Below, piece by piece: positions 44,113 to 56,023 of a stretch of 64,000 nt of DNA. The notes under the pieces are model-generated. The model was not told the DNA's origin. It searched no databases and saw only the letters and a list, made by a program, of their open reading frames with translations. The translations under genes and the position numbers were made by a program. Origin of the DNA: Campanula takesimana (Eukaryota > Streptophyta > Magnoliopsida > Asterales > Campanulaceae); NCBI GenBank assembly GCA_026119855.1, contig JAOWBW010000320.1, forward strand, positions 248,001-312,000, read 5' to 3'. How positions within the stretch are numbered: the first letter of the stretch is position 1; every line of letters begins with the position of its first letter.

Positions 44113-44528
44113 ATGGCCCCCATGACTTTTTCCTTCGAAGTGAAAGTGTTCGTCCCCGAGGGCGAACAATCGAAGCCCGTCCCCATTATGAAGACACGCC
44201 CTAGTATCTTTCACCGCTTGGGAAGACCGAGTGAGGTTGTCATTGAACCTTTGAAGCCAGTGGTTCATGTTGAAGCCCCTAGGCCACGCTATTTGACCAA
44301 GCAGAATAAGGGCAAAGGCAAAGGCAGTTCTCCTTACGTGTGGAAGCGCCATCCAAAGCCCCCGCTAAGGCTTCTCTTGACAAGGGTAAGGGGAAAGTTG
44401 TTGATGAAGCCCCGTCCCATCCTAGCGTCTTCTCTCGCCTTGGTGGCTCCGGGAGTGCTCCGCCCCCAATCAAGAAGGTCAAAGGCCCTAGTAGAAAGCA
44501 ATGGGTTCCCAAACCGAAGAAAGATTAG
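44113..44528 (+). pseudogene. Second antisense ORF of E, basic protein with RLG motifs
   Basis: ATG at 44113 opens MAPMTFSFEVKVFVPEG. The protein contains RPSIFHRLGRPS and, in another frame after about 44340, HPSVFSRLGGSGS, so one frameshift lies near 44335. Lys-rich stretches (QNKGKGKGSS, KGPSRKQWVPKPKKD) follow. The antisense ORF of F ends with the related YPNVFDRLSP. The function is unknown; a basic, possibly nucleic-acid-binding protein is inferred. An AATAAA at 44649-44654 could serve polyadenylation. Confidence 0.55.
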
Positions 44529-44699
44529 ACATTTCTTAGTACCCCCAAGATTGCAATTAAAATAGACTACTTGTTAGGATTTTAATGTTTTAATTGTCTT
44601 TTATGCTCAACATTATCCGTTGTAATGATCAAAATGGTTTAAGAATTGAATAAAATTGCATCTCGTTTATGACATGATTGGGTAAAAATTATTGTTTTA

Positions 44700-44758
44700 G
44701 ACCGCACCCAAAGGTTGCCTACGTTCTTCCAGTATGGAAGCTCAGGTCTCCGTAGTTC
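44700..44758 (-). ncRNA. Structured motif 2, copy e (E, after pol)
   Basis: On the minus strand CTACG/CGTAG encloses a perfect 6-bp arm CTTCCA/TGGAAG with a TAC loop. ACC-TTTG-GGT forms the second hairpin, and GACC and the terminal GGTC are present. It lies 177 bp downstream of the pol stop. Confidence 0.68.
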
Positions 44759-44810
44759 AAACAAATGAAGACCATTTTTTTTATTTTTTTTTGTGTGCAC
44801 CCTGTTTGTT

Positions 44811-44845
44811 GCCTAGACTGCCCTTTCGGGTTTTCAATCTAGCGG
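44811..44845 (-). ncRNA. GNRA-type hairpin motif 1, copy 5 (E)
   Basis: On the minus strand CTAGA/TCTAG encloses CCC-GAAA-GGG. The outer pair shows the same compensatory change as copy 3 of B. Confidence 0.66.
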
Positions 44846-44874
44846 GCATCTTTTTTGCACTTTCTCTAATTTTT

Positions 44875-44908
44875 GCCTAGGCCACCCTTGCGGGTTTTCA
44901 ACCTAGCG
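44875..44908 (-). ncRNA. GNRA-type hairpin motif 1, copy 4 (E)
   Basis: On the minus strand CTAGG/CCTAG encloses CCC-GCAA-GGG. It begins 27 bp after the pol stop. Confidence 0.66.
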
Positions 44909-44934
44909 AGCATTTTTTTTATGGTCTTCATTTG

Positions 44935-47573
44935 TTAAGCGTAGAACTTCTTGAGCTTGTTGAGGTTGACCTCCTTCGGTAGTTGATCGCCATCCAAGTC
45001 TATGAGTCGGACTGCACCGCCGCTTAGTATCTTCTTGACCACGTACGGACCGATCCATCGGGGTCCCCATTTACCAAGGGGATTCATGGTTTTGGGAGGA
45101 TGTTGTCTTAGGACCAAATCTTCCACCTTGATGTTTCGAGGCTTCACCTTTTTGTTAAAAGCCTTTGCCATTCTCTGTTGATAAGCCCTTGTGCGTTCGA
45201 ATGCTCTTAGCCTCTTTTCGTCGAGTAGGGATAGTTGTTCGTATCGACTTTGCATCCAATCAACCTCTTTGACTTGGTTCTCGAGCAAGACTCGTAAAGA
45301 GGGAACTTCAAGTTCGACAGGGAGTGCAACTTCGGAACCATAGACCAATGTCTATGATGTCTCTCCCGTTGCTGATCGGATTGATGTGTGGTAGCCCCAC
45401 AATGCTAGAGGCAATTTTTTGGGCCAATCCCTTCCTGTTGAGGTCATTTTCCGTATAATGATCTCAATTGTCTTGTTTGCTACTTCAACCGCTCCATTAG
45501 CTTGGGGATGGTACAGGGATGACTTTTGCTTGGTAATCTTGTAATTGACCAAAAGTGCGTCCATTTATTTCTCGAAGTGAGAACCATTGTCGGAGATGAT
45601 CTCGTGAGGGATGTCGTATCGGCACATGATGTTATTCTTCATGAATTCGGCCAGTTTCTTGGCATTGAGAACTCGGTAAGCTTGTGCCTCAACCCATTTT
45701 GTGAAATAATCCACTGCCACTAGAATGAATGATTGTCCGTTGCTTCCCGTAGGATGGACCTTCCCGATGATATCTATGCCCCAACAAGAGAATGGCCACG
45801 GTGTGGTCATGTTGTACAGTTGCGAAGGTGGAGCATGTTGCAAATTGGCATGGAATTAGCACTTGGCGCACTTCTTGACTTTTTCAATGCAGTCTCTTTC
45901 CATAGTAATCCAATAGTATCCAATACGGAGTATCTTCTTGGCTAGTATGATCCCATTCTTGTGGGGTCCACACTCGCCTTCATGGATTTCATGCATTATC
46001 TCTTGAGCTTCGGTCTCGTTTACACACAAAAGAATGATCCCTTCGTGATGTCTCTTGTAGACTCAGTTCCCAATTAGCACGTACCTCGCAGCTAATTTTT
46101 GTAATGCCACTTGAGCTTTCTTATTGATGTCTTTGGGGAAAGTGCCATCCTTGAGAAAATTCATGATGTCTGCGTACCACGGGGGGCTTGTTTGGACTTC
46201 ATTAATCTTAATACTCATGCAATATGCTGGACTAGTCCTTCTTGAAATTTTAAAGGGTTTCACCATTTTTCCTTTGGGCATCTTAACCTGTGAGGCTATG
46301 GTTTCTAGTGCATTAGCAAAGCGGTTCTTGTCTTTTGGCAAATAATTGAACGTGATGTCTTGAAACTGTTCAACCAATTCTTCCAGGTGCTGACCATACT
46401 GTTGAAGGGTCGGGTCTTGGATTCTCCATTTGCCCGATGTCTGATTGATAAGGAGCAGGGAGTCACCAAATACTTCTAGATCTGTGACATTGCTTTCTAG
46501 GTTTGCCTCTAGCCCCGCTATGCATGCCTCATATTCAGCAATGTTGTTGGTAGCTTCGAATTCAAGACGGATTGCAATCGGAGTGTAGATGTCCTTTGGG
46601 TCGACAAGCAACATTCCTATCCCATAACCGTGCTTAATGGTTGCGCCATCGAAAAAAAGTTGCCACTTATTTTCCTCGGTTGTAGTGCAGATCAAGTCCT
46701 CATCGGGAAATTGTAAGTCTTCCCCCTTCACTTGGTCACACGGAAATTCAGCAAGCAGATCACTGAACACTTTCCCCCCTGATGGATTTGAGTGTGACGT
46801 AAGTGATATCGTAGCCGGCCAGCATGAAGTACCACTTAGCTATCCTTGTTGACATGAAAGACTTCTCGTAGATGCAGCGGAGCGGGTCCACTTTTGCTAC
46901 TAGCTTGATCGGAAAGGCTTCCATGTAGTGTTTGAGCTTTTGAGTGACCCAAACCAGTGCTGCACATGACTTCTCCAAGACGGAGTAGTTCTTTTTGCCT
47001 CCCTGAAATCGGCGACTGACAAAATAAATGGCATTATCCTTTGTGGAGTCTCGTTGCTCTTGTGCTAGCATAGCCCCTAGGTCTTCATCATTCACTGTGA
47101 GATAGAGCAAGAGAGGCTTCTCTTTCTGTGGTGGAACCAGAACTGGAGGGCATGTCAAGTAATGCTTCACTTGATCGAAGGCTTCTTGGCAAGCGTTGGT
47201 CCACTCTAGAGCCACATTCTTCTTGAGTAACATGAAGATTGGCTCACGCATGAAAGTAAGTTGGTGCACGAACCGACTGATGTACTGAAGTCTTCCCATG
47301 AAACCCTTGATTTCTTTCTGTGTCTTTGGAGGAGGCATGTCAATGATTGCCTTGATTTTTGAGGGATCGGCTTCAATTCCCCTCTCAATAACCATATAGC
47401 CAAGAACTTTGCCTCTGATAACCCCAAAAATGCATTTCGCGGGATTGAGCCTCATCTTGTATTGTTGAAGCCTTTCGAAGAACTTACGGAGATCGATCAA
47501 GTGTTGACCGTCGGTCCCTTTTGAATGGATAATCATGTCGTCCACATAGACCCTCAATTTCTTTGTGAATCAT
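44935..47573 (-). pseudogene. pol: Element E pol: RT end, RNase H, extra RNase H, integrase
   Basis: Reading leftwards: RT with VYVDDMIIHSK just inside the F junction, connection and first RNase H (PPVLVPPQKEKPLLLYLTV; DNAIYFVSRRFQGG), then a second RNase H (WQLFFDGATIKHGYGIGMLL ... VFGDSLLLINQ), as found in Tat elements. Integrase follows: HEIHEGECGPH and CAKC of the zinc-binding domain, CWGIDIIGKVH, EIISDNGSHFEK, and YHPQANGAVEVANK. The protein ends KLKKFYA. A frameshift lies at about 47550 beside YVDD and another between 46760 and 46770. Stops occur after CAKC, after SHFEK and after GETS. The gene is dead and its 5' part is gone. Confidence 0.88.
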
Positions 47574-50176
47574 TGTAGATACCCTGATCTCGCACCCCTA
47601 AAAACCCACTTTGAATCGGTCTAAACCCGAAAATTGACCTAAAACCCTCGATTTGGCTGTGCGGGACTGCCGTGACCCTTATCGGTGCATCGAATGGATA
47701 AAAGACTTCAAATTCATGATCAGAGCGAAAAAACTAGCAAACATGCAAAAATTTCGTTTTTCCAGGTGCGGGACCGGAAACGAGGCCCGCAACCCCCCGA
47801 ACTGCTCGCTGTTATCTATTCTGTGCATTAAAAATATATTATTAACTTTCCTTGCTAATTGACATATTTCAGATATACCGGCGTGACCACAAAATTATTC
47901 CAAGCAACTTTCATGTTGGGCCCGAGGACAACCGGGACACCGGAGGCGCGCACAACGGAGCAGTTACGGAGCGAAAAGCCGGAGCCGGAAAGATGGTTAT
48001 CCAAATTGGAAAATATCTCAAAATATCTTATCAATTGGTCAAGAAGGGGAAAAAATATATTATTGTCGTTCCTTACTCATAAAAATATTTCAGATATACC
48101 GGCCTGACCAGAAAAATATTCCGAGCAACTTTCATGTTGGACTCGCGGACAACCGGGACACCGGAGACGCGCACAACGGAGCAGTTGCGGAGCGGAAAGC
48201 CGGAACAGAGATAAGGAATATGACTTTAAGCCTTAGTCAAGAAGGATAGATGATGAATCAACCAATATACAACCTCCCCCCTCCAAGTTACAACCAATTT
48301 ACCACCTCCCTCCTCCTATATACACCACTCTCATCCATTTCAAAAAAAGAGAGACACAAAAACAAAAACAAAAAAAAAACCCTACCATCCTCCACTCTCA
48401 TTCTCTCTCAACAAGAACACCACCACCACACCATCACCACACCACCACCCCTACACCACCATAAAACCACCACACAAACACTAAACACAAACTCAAACTC
48501 TTTCAACACAAGGCCAAAACCTTGAGAAAACAACCCAAAAAAGTCTTCCTTTGGAAGCAAAGGGAGCACAACCTAGGCATCATTTCCCCCTTGTAATCAT
48601 CTAAAAGGGTAAGATGTAATGTTTATGTAATTTCTTGAGGGGTTTAGCCACCTTGTTAGGCTAAACCTCCATTTTATATTAAATAATACAATATTGTTAC
48701 TCTTGTTGTTCTTCTTATTAAATGATGATATATAATGATGTTTTGAGCTCTTGATCATGCTAAGCTTTTGATCTTGTGTATATATGTCATGTATGTATGA
48801 GTGTCATATCTTTGTTTGTGGTGGATTCAAGAAGTTTTCCAATGTACAAACTTGTTTTATCTTATAAACCATGAATCTGCCATGCTTTGTTTTATCTTAG
48901 CATAGAACATCATGAAACCATATCTAAATGCTTGGATTGTTGTTGTTTCATGTTGTTAACATGTATATATATGCATGTACAAATTTTCAATGTTCATAGC
49001 TTTTCATTTGAGTTAGTTTTGATAGGTGTTTTCATGACATGAGTGAGATGCCAATAATCTGTCCATATGGTACCTTACTGCCTTGTTGCTATTTTTACTC
49101 CTATAAAACGTGGGTTTTGGTCTTAGACCACAAAAGAGAACTTGTTCTAAACATAACAAGGAAGAATAAAATGTAAATATCATATTTTTAGCCTCAGTGT
49201 AAGAGGCTCTTTCTATTTTTTGTTTAATCTCTCTGTTCTCAGAATCAGCATGTTCTTGTTTGGACATGAAAATGTCAGAAGTGATTTGGGTGATCTAAAC
49301 TTGTTTTATGGACTTGAAACTCTTCAGATAATAACTTTAACATGTTAGGAACAACTTTCATGTTTTGTGTTTTCCCTGATTCCTTTGTTTTCATGATGAA
49401 AAAAGTGGATACTTTAGGGATGTATGAAATTCTGTCAGACTGGGCTGTGAAAAGAATTGCCTTGAATGCTTTGTTTGGACACCATAACATGCCCCTAAAA
49501 TCAAGGTAAAAATCAGGGTAGATGTTTAATGTGTTAGGAAGTTTTATTGACCTTTACTTTCCAGATTGGATGAGTACAAGAACAGGTACACAAATATGAG
49601 TGAGCAGCAGTCCCTGAAAATGCTTGGGGACGGAGTTTTGGACATTTATTCATTTGGGAATTGTTTCCCTTTTTTTGTACAAAATGTAAATATTAATTCC
49701 CCACCCCTTTATGTGTTTAATTTTGTACATAAATGATTAAAACCATTTTCAAAACCAAGTGTGAGTCCACTCAAACCGACCCTCATTTGTGAATTAAAAC
49801 AAACCTTCCTAGAATAGGAAGACTCCCCATTTATTAAATCACCATTTTGTTAGGGCATAAAACCAAGGCAAAAGGCATAAAAAGAACTTACGTGGCATGC
49901 ATATAGAGACCATCATGGGTGAGAAGAGTGCCTAACCCCTTCTCTTCTCGTAACTTAGCCCCCGAACCCATTTTCTCAAAAAAGGTTTTTTCTTCATTTT
50001 TCCTAAAATCAAAATGAGGTGGCGACTCTTGCAATCAAATCGCAGCATCAAGAGGAAACCATTGTGTGAGAACCGAGCGCATTTCCAAAAGCGCATCAGC
50101 ACAAGACGGGCGCGAACCGCTTTCACGGGCGGTCATTTCGTGGTGATCCGATCATTCTCGGGCGCGGGCTCTCACA
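47574..50176 (+). repeat. 5' LTR of element F (2.6 kb)
   Basis: It starts TGTAGATACCC and ends GGCTCTCACA before the PBS. A TATATA box near 48307 precedes an A/C-rich segment like a plant 5' untranslated region. Two direct repeats of about 125 bp lie at about 47871-47996 and 48091-48216. Right of them is a pyrimidine- and CCACCA-rich stretch. No second LTR is in the window to confirm the ends. Confidence 0.8.
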
Positions 50177-50177
50177 G

Positions 50178-50195
50178 TGGCGACTCTACTGGGGA
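50178..50195 (+). other. Primer binding site of element F
   Basis: TGGCGACTCTACTGGGGA follows the LTR by one base and differs by one base from the A and B sites. Confidence 0.85.
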
Positions 50196-51170
50196 GTTGT
50201 TTTAAAGTGGGCTAGACTCTAAATATTTGTGTGTGCCATGCTTTATATGCCTTACTTGGGGTGTATATATCTGTGCCCTAACCTCTGTTTTGCAGGGGCG
50301 TTTTTTCGCTTATCTTATTTGTATATATATATATGCATTGCGTGGTGAGTGATTCCCCAAAAAAGGGGTAAAACAAGTAAAAAAGGAAAAAAATTATTTT
50401 CTTGTTTTCTTTACGTGCTTTCAAAATGATTTTTCGAACTCATAGATACCTCACACACATGCACGTTTTTTGAAAAGCGTCTTAGAATCTCAAACCCGAG
50501 ACGGTAAACCTGGGGCATAAGGGAGCTCACTTGACTTCCCCATAGGGTCAACGGTATACTGTTTCCCCCTTAGCAGCGCCTACGGTCGCTGTGATGGGTG
50601 TAAGCCAAGCTTCAAAAGCCGAAATACGATGTCCATATTCTTTCGAAAATAACACGTCACAGACTTCATGTCGGTTTTTGTCTAAACAATTTTACTTCAA
50701 TCCTATGAATTCCCAAAAGGTTATAATCGACCTCAATTGTGGATATCATGTTGAAATTCTTGGTTTGACTTGAAATTGTCAAGACCCTCACATAGACCGT
50801 AACCGAATGGTGGATCCCAGAAAGAGTATAGGCCCTTCGCTAGGGGCTCGGACGGCCAATAGTACAGTACAGGTGAAAAACGTTGGTCCTATACTTTGGA
50901 GATGGTATCCACTATTCCAAGATTCATGCAAAAACATGTCAAAATAAAGCAAGTTCTTATCGGGCATTCTATGATTGATTTTGATTTTTGAACTCCTTTT
51001 GAATCAAACTCGGAAAATCTCGATCCTTTTCACTCTCTAATCAGCCCTAAACACCATCCCTTTTAGATACTCTAAGCCTGGCATCTACTTGGAAAGGGGG
51101 AGCTAGAAACAGTAAGGGGAGGTTGATCCGAGTTGCCGAGACAGTGTCTGTAACCGAAGAAGCTATTGCA
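50196..51170 (+). other. Leader of element F
   Basis: About 1 kb of non-coding sequence. GAGACGGTAAACCTGGGGC and ATACCTCACACACATGCAC resemble phrases of the A and G leaders, so the leaders share ancestry. No gene is seen. Confidence 0.65.
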
Positions 51171-53792
51171 ATGGCCCAGGAAGGAAATGAGGAAGCGTAT
51201 GTGCCGCCACCAGGTCTTCAAGCATGGTTGGAGCAGAATGTGTTGGGTCAGATGAGGATTCAGCAAGATGAGCTACTGGCTACACTTGTGCAGATGCAGA
51301 ATCAGAATAGTAATGGGGCTCCCAATGGCAACCCCAACAGAAATCCAAATGGCGATCCGAACGTTAATCAGAGCAGAAATGGGGTTCCCAATCCTAATCC
51401 CAATGGCAATACAGGTCCCAATGGAAGTGGCATCCCTACCATCAACTTGAATCCTATTGGTAGCAACACCATCGGCCAGAGTCATCACCAGAACATCCCT
51501 CCTCAGGGTAATGTGGCTCATCCAGACTTCAGTGGCACTCACCAGCCCTTCATCCTGAATCCAGCAAATTTTGCTGTGCATCCATCTCAGTATCCGCCTG
51601 ATCATAATGCCTTTGCTCAGTATATGCAGACTTTGTGTCTGAATCAGCAGCCCAACGCTTATGGTGCGTTTGCTAGCGGTGCCTCTCAGATTAATCAAGG
51701 AACTTCCCAGGGGCAAGATCCTAACCTAGTCCACCAAATGGAAGCGTTCTACAAGGGTGTCCCATATGTACCCCTTACTAAAGCTGAGATTGAAATGAGC
51801 GAAATGAAAGAAATGTTGAGAAAGGTCATGAATAAAGGGGAGTTTTCTGCAGATTCCTTGAAATTATCTCCATTTGCTGTTCTGCCTCCTAAATTCAAAA
51901 TGCCCGATGTGGAGAAATTTGACGGTACAGGTTGCCCAATGGCCCACCTGAAATCTTACGCTCATGCAATGCAGTCTCATGGGGCTAATGTAGGTGCGAT
52001 GGCCTCCAACTTCCATCTGACTTTGGTAGGAGCCGCTAAGCAGTGGTTTATGACTATGGATGCCAATCTGGTTGATAATTGGGGGAAGCTCGTGGATGAA
52101 TTCCAGAAGCGATACAAAGATAACTCCAACTGGGAGAAGAGCCGTCGTGACCTCGATTCGTGTGCTCAGCGTGAGAAGGAATCCTTTTCTGAATTTGCAA
52201 GTAGGTGGAGGAAGAAAGTTGCTCAAACTTTGGAGAGGCCTGACAGTGCCGAGCAAACTCGTATTTTCCTTAAGAATCTTCAGCCGGTGTATGCAGATAA
52301 GATGAAATATCTCCCATTTCCAGATTTTGCTTCTATTCTTGATGTGGGTTCTCGTATTGACGAAGATGTCCGAACTGGGGTGATCAAGCTAGATTCTTCT
52401 CCTAGCTCCTACAGATTCCGATTCGCTGCTAAAGCCCCGGCACCAGTTGTGAACAATGTTTCCATGACCCCTGCTCCTTTTTGGAACAGCAATGTGGGAC
52501 CAATCCAGAGCAGCTACAATAAGGCACCTCCGTGTTATAATCAAGACGGGTCTGTGAACTCTGTCACCGATCAGCGAAGGAATGGTGGAAATCGGAGAGA
52601 TCGCCATTTTGATAAATTCAGCGCTCCATTGTCTACTATCTTTCAAGGATTGGTCGCCCAAGGAGTACTAAAGCCAATAGAAGGATACCGCCCACCTAAT
52701 CCGCCTCCTAAAAATTGGGATGCAAGTAAATATTGTGCATACCACGTATCACCTGGTCATGCGACAAATGAATGTTGGAGTTTGAGACACACTCTGCAAG
52801 ACATGATAGACGATGGACTCATTCAGAAGCTGCCCCAACCAAATGTGGTGACTAATCCCTTGCCAGGGATCCATGTGATCGAGTTTGAAGGAAACTACTC
52901 AAGGACTAGTTTCATCGTTCCGAAGAAAGCTTTGAATTACACTGTAACTCCTGTTATCTCCAAAGATTTTGAATGCCATATGATCTCTTGGGATTCGATT
53001 TTGTCTAGTGCTAAAGCTGTTAAGGAGGAAAAGGCCCCTGTTAAAAAGGCCACTTGGGTTGGCGGAAATGTGAATCACCTCACTCGCTCGGGAAGAGCCT
53101 ATCAGCCTCCAAATCCCGAGGCAAGTGAATTGGGAAAGGATAAAGAAGAAGTCCCCGCTCAAAAAGAGAAGGTCGCCGAGAACCCGGTCTTGACACAGTT
53201 AAACAAAACCCAGGCTAATATATCCATTTGGGGTTTGCTCTCGTCTTCACAGGAGCACCAAGACGTTTTGGTTAAAGATCTTCCTCAAGCTGTCATCCCG
53301 ATCGAGACTTCTCCCAATGACCTTGTCCACATGATCGGCAACATTCATTTTGGGAATATCATCACTTTTACCGATCTCGATGCACCAAAAATTGGTCTTA
53401 ATCATGTCGAGGCTCTGCACATCACAGTTGGGGTCGGAGGTGAGCACTTAGCTCGTGTTTTGATCGATAATGGCTCCTCAGTAAATGTATGCCCCGTGCA
53501 TGTTCTCGCAGATTCAGGAATCAAGATAACTGATTTGGCCCCATCTTCTCAAGTGGTTCGTGCTTACGATAGCACCAGTCGCTGTGTTCTGGGTGTTGTC
53601 CTTCTCACTCTCACCATTGGCCCTCTTGTTATGCCAATTGAATTTCAAGTGATTGATATCAAGTCCTCATTCAGTCTACTCTTGGGATGCCCTTGGATCC
53701 GTGGAGTAAGAGGGGTAGCTTCCTCCTACCATCAGTGCATCAAGTTCATCCACGTTTGGGAATTGAGCACAAAGATACTGGCATCTTCTTGA
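51171..53792 (+). pseudogene. gag-PR: Element F gag and protease
   Basis: The first ATG in frame is at 51171 (MAQEGNEEAYVPPPGLQ). An Asn-Pro-Gly-rich region (residues about 45-110) precedes the gag core: PKFKMPDVEKFDGTGCPMAH, SNFHLTLVGAAKQWF, and FASRWRKKVAQTLERP. A knuckle-like CX2HX4HX4C (CAYHVSPGHATNEC) follows, then LTRSGRAYQPPNPE. The protease has VLIDNGSSVNVCP, with DNG at 53466-53474 where most families have DTG or DSG. After KFIHV (about 53757) the reading runs off frame and stops at 53792; the continuation is in the next frame. Gag would build particles and the protease would process the polyprotein. Confidence 0.88.
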
Positions 53793-56023
53793 GTGGTTTT
53801 GAAGTGATCCCACAAGCTCGGATCCATGCTATTGAATATGTCAAGGAGACCGATCTAATTGGTAGAAAGCGGACCAGGTATGGAGACGCAATGGCCTTGA
53901 ATATGGTCAAGAAGATGAAGTTCCTGCCTATGATGGGGCTTGGAAAAGAGCAACAAGGGTGTATTGAACCTATCAAGGATGATGTTCCATTTTTCTTCCC
54001 TCCTTTTGGGCTTGGCTACAAACCGACTCCTGCCGAAATCGCCGAAGCTGTACGTCAGAAAAGGGAGAGACAAACTGCTATCAAAAGTGGAAGGACCTAT
54101 AAGCTCCCCCCACTCCGTCCTTATGAAAAGTCCTGGAAGGGATATTTTGTTTGCAAAGTTGAAGATGTCGCGTATGTTATGCCTTTTAAGCCAGTTATTG
54201 GCATTAATGAAAAGCCTCATGCTGGATGGGAAGTATTTGAGAATATCAAGATGGTCGATGAAAACTTTGATGTGGGCAGTTCCTATAAGCAACTGGACCC
54301 GATTATTCCGTGGAATATTGATGAAGAAGATGATGTCTTCGGGTTGTTTGAAGGAATTGGTCTTGAAGACGGATATGTGGTTATGATCGAAAATGGTAAT
54401 GGTAAAGCTTATGACCCGGTGAAGCACCTCAAGCCGGCAGTGGCACCACTTAATAACTGGTCCAGAACCACTGGCCCGCTCGCTACTACTGACACTCTGG
54501 TGGAGCAGTTTGGTTATGTTCGCCCTGATGGCCCCGCTTTTGAACCCTTTGTGCTATCTAATGTTGTTTTTGGGACTCCCGAAGAGGACCTCACTGTCGA
54601 GGACCTCGACGTGGTCGCCGAGCTTGTACTCCCCTCTTTTGTGAATGAAGTTTCCTCTATTTCCGCTTACTCCTCGGTTGCCAATATTTTAAAAAATGAT
54701 TTAACAAATGAAAATTTAACAACAACTAAAGTTAATCATGAATATTTAAAGAACATAAGTCAAGATGAAAAAGACTATTTAATCGAGTTAAACAGGTTAG
54801 AAAAACAGCGTGGGGAGCGAAAATTAGAAGCCTGTGGGGAAAATCTGTCTACCATCAATCTGGGGCTGAATGAAGAAGTCAAAGAAATGAAGATCGGGAG
54901 CTTCATGAAAGGGGCTGACAGGGAACAGCTGATCAGTTTACTCAAAGAATTTGTTGATGTGTTTGCCTGGTCGTATGAAGACATGCCAGGGTTAGATCCG
55001 ACGATCGTGGAACACCGAATTCCTACCTTTCCTGACGCCAAACCGGTTAAGCAGAAACTACGCAGAATCAAGCCGCAGTGGGCCTTTCAGGTTAAAGAGG
55101 AGATCGAGAGGCTACTACAAGTAGGCTTCATCCGAGTTGTGGAGTATCCCCAATGGTTGTCCAATATGGTCACAGTTGAAAAGGCGAATGGCAAAGTCCG
55201 GATATGTGTTGATTTTAGAGACCTCAACAAGGCTTGCCCGAAGGATGATTTCCCGTTACCAAATATTGACATTTTGGCGGTTGCAATGCACAAAGTGAAG
55301 TCGTTCGTTGATGGAATGGCGGGTTATAACCAAATTAAGATGGCAGTAGAAGATCAAGGGAAAACTTCCTTCATCACCCCGTGGGGGACGTTTTGCTATA
55401 CTGTGATGCCTTTCGGTCTTAAAAATGCCGGAACCACTTATCAAAGAGGTGCTACGATCCTTTTTCATGACATGATCCACAAAGAGCTTGAAATCTACGT
55501 GGATGACATGATTGTGCACTCAGTTGAAGAAGGCGCTCAGCATCTGATTGACCTCAGAAAGTTCTTCGAAAGGTTGCGGAAGTACCACATGAAATTGAAT
55601 CCTGCTAAATGCACATTCGGTACTGTCCGAGGCAAAGTCTTAGGTTTCTTGGTAACTGAAAAAGGGATTGAAGTCGACCCCGACAAAATAAAGGCCATCA
55701 CAGAAATGCCTCAACCTCGAACTCAAAAAGAGGTGAAAGGTTTCTTGGGAAGGATTCAATACATTAGCAGATTCATACGGCAGTTAACCATGATGTGTGA
55801 ACCGCTCTTTAAGCTCCTAAGAAAGGACACCGATCGATCATGGGATGAAGAATGCCAGATTGCTTTTGAAAAGGTCAAAGAATACTTGACAAGCCCACCG
55901 GTCTTGGCGCCACCTCATTCGTACAAACCCTTACGACTCTACCTAACAGTTACTTATACTGCAGTAGGAGCAATGCTTGCACAAGAAAAAGAGGACTCCT
56001 GGGTGGAAAGTGAATTGAACTAA
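53687..56023 (+). pseudogene. RT: Element F G-patch-like region, RT and connection
   Basis: In frame from about 53757: the end of protease, then a G-patch-like segment (KFLPMMGLGKEQQG and PFGLGYKPTPAE), then a spacer of about 300 residues. RT follows with WLSNMVTVEKANGKVRICVD, PLPNIDIL, FITPWGTFCYTVMPFGLKNA and IYVDDMIVHS (55494-55523). FDKVK-like and APPHSYKPLRLYLTV segments lead to RNase H. The reading ends at a TAA at 56021-56023, and the first RNase H seems shortened here compared with E. RT copies the RNA genome to DNA. Confidence 0.88.

Larger units (their letters stand above)
38069..47573 (-). mobile_element. Tat-like element E, minus strand, 3' part
   Basis: From right to left: RT end, RNase H, extra RNase H and integrase (47573-44935), GNRA hairpins, structured motif, then two plus-strand ORFs, a tandem array and the 3' LTR (40082-38069). 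Gag, protease, the RT start and the 5' LTR are absent because element F starts at 47574 inside RT. Extra ORFs antisense to pol, placed between pol and the 3' LTR, are known for Tat-lineage elements. The LTR belongs to the family of A and G. Confidence 0.8.

Noticed and set aside
51273..51716. 147-residue minus-strand frame within F gag
   Set aside because: It is a shadow of the Asn-Pro-rich gag region, with no independent signal.
53757..53792. Programmed frameshift between protease and RT in F
   Set aside because: The shift lies inside the conserved end of protease, where no known Tat element shifts, and other frameshifts follow; decay is simpler.
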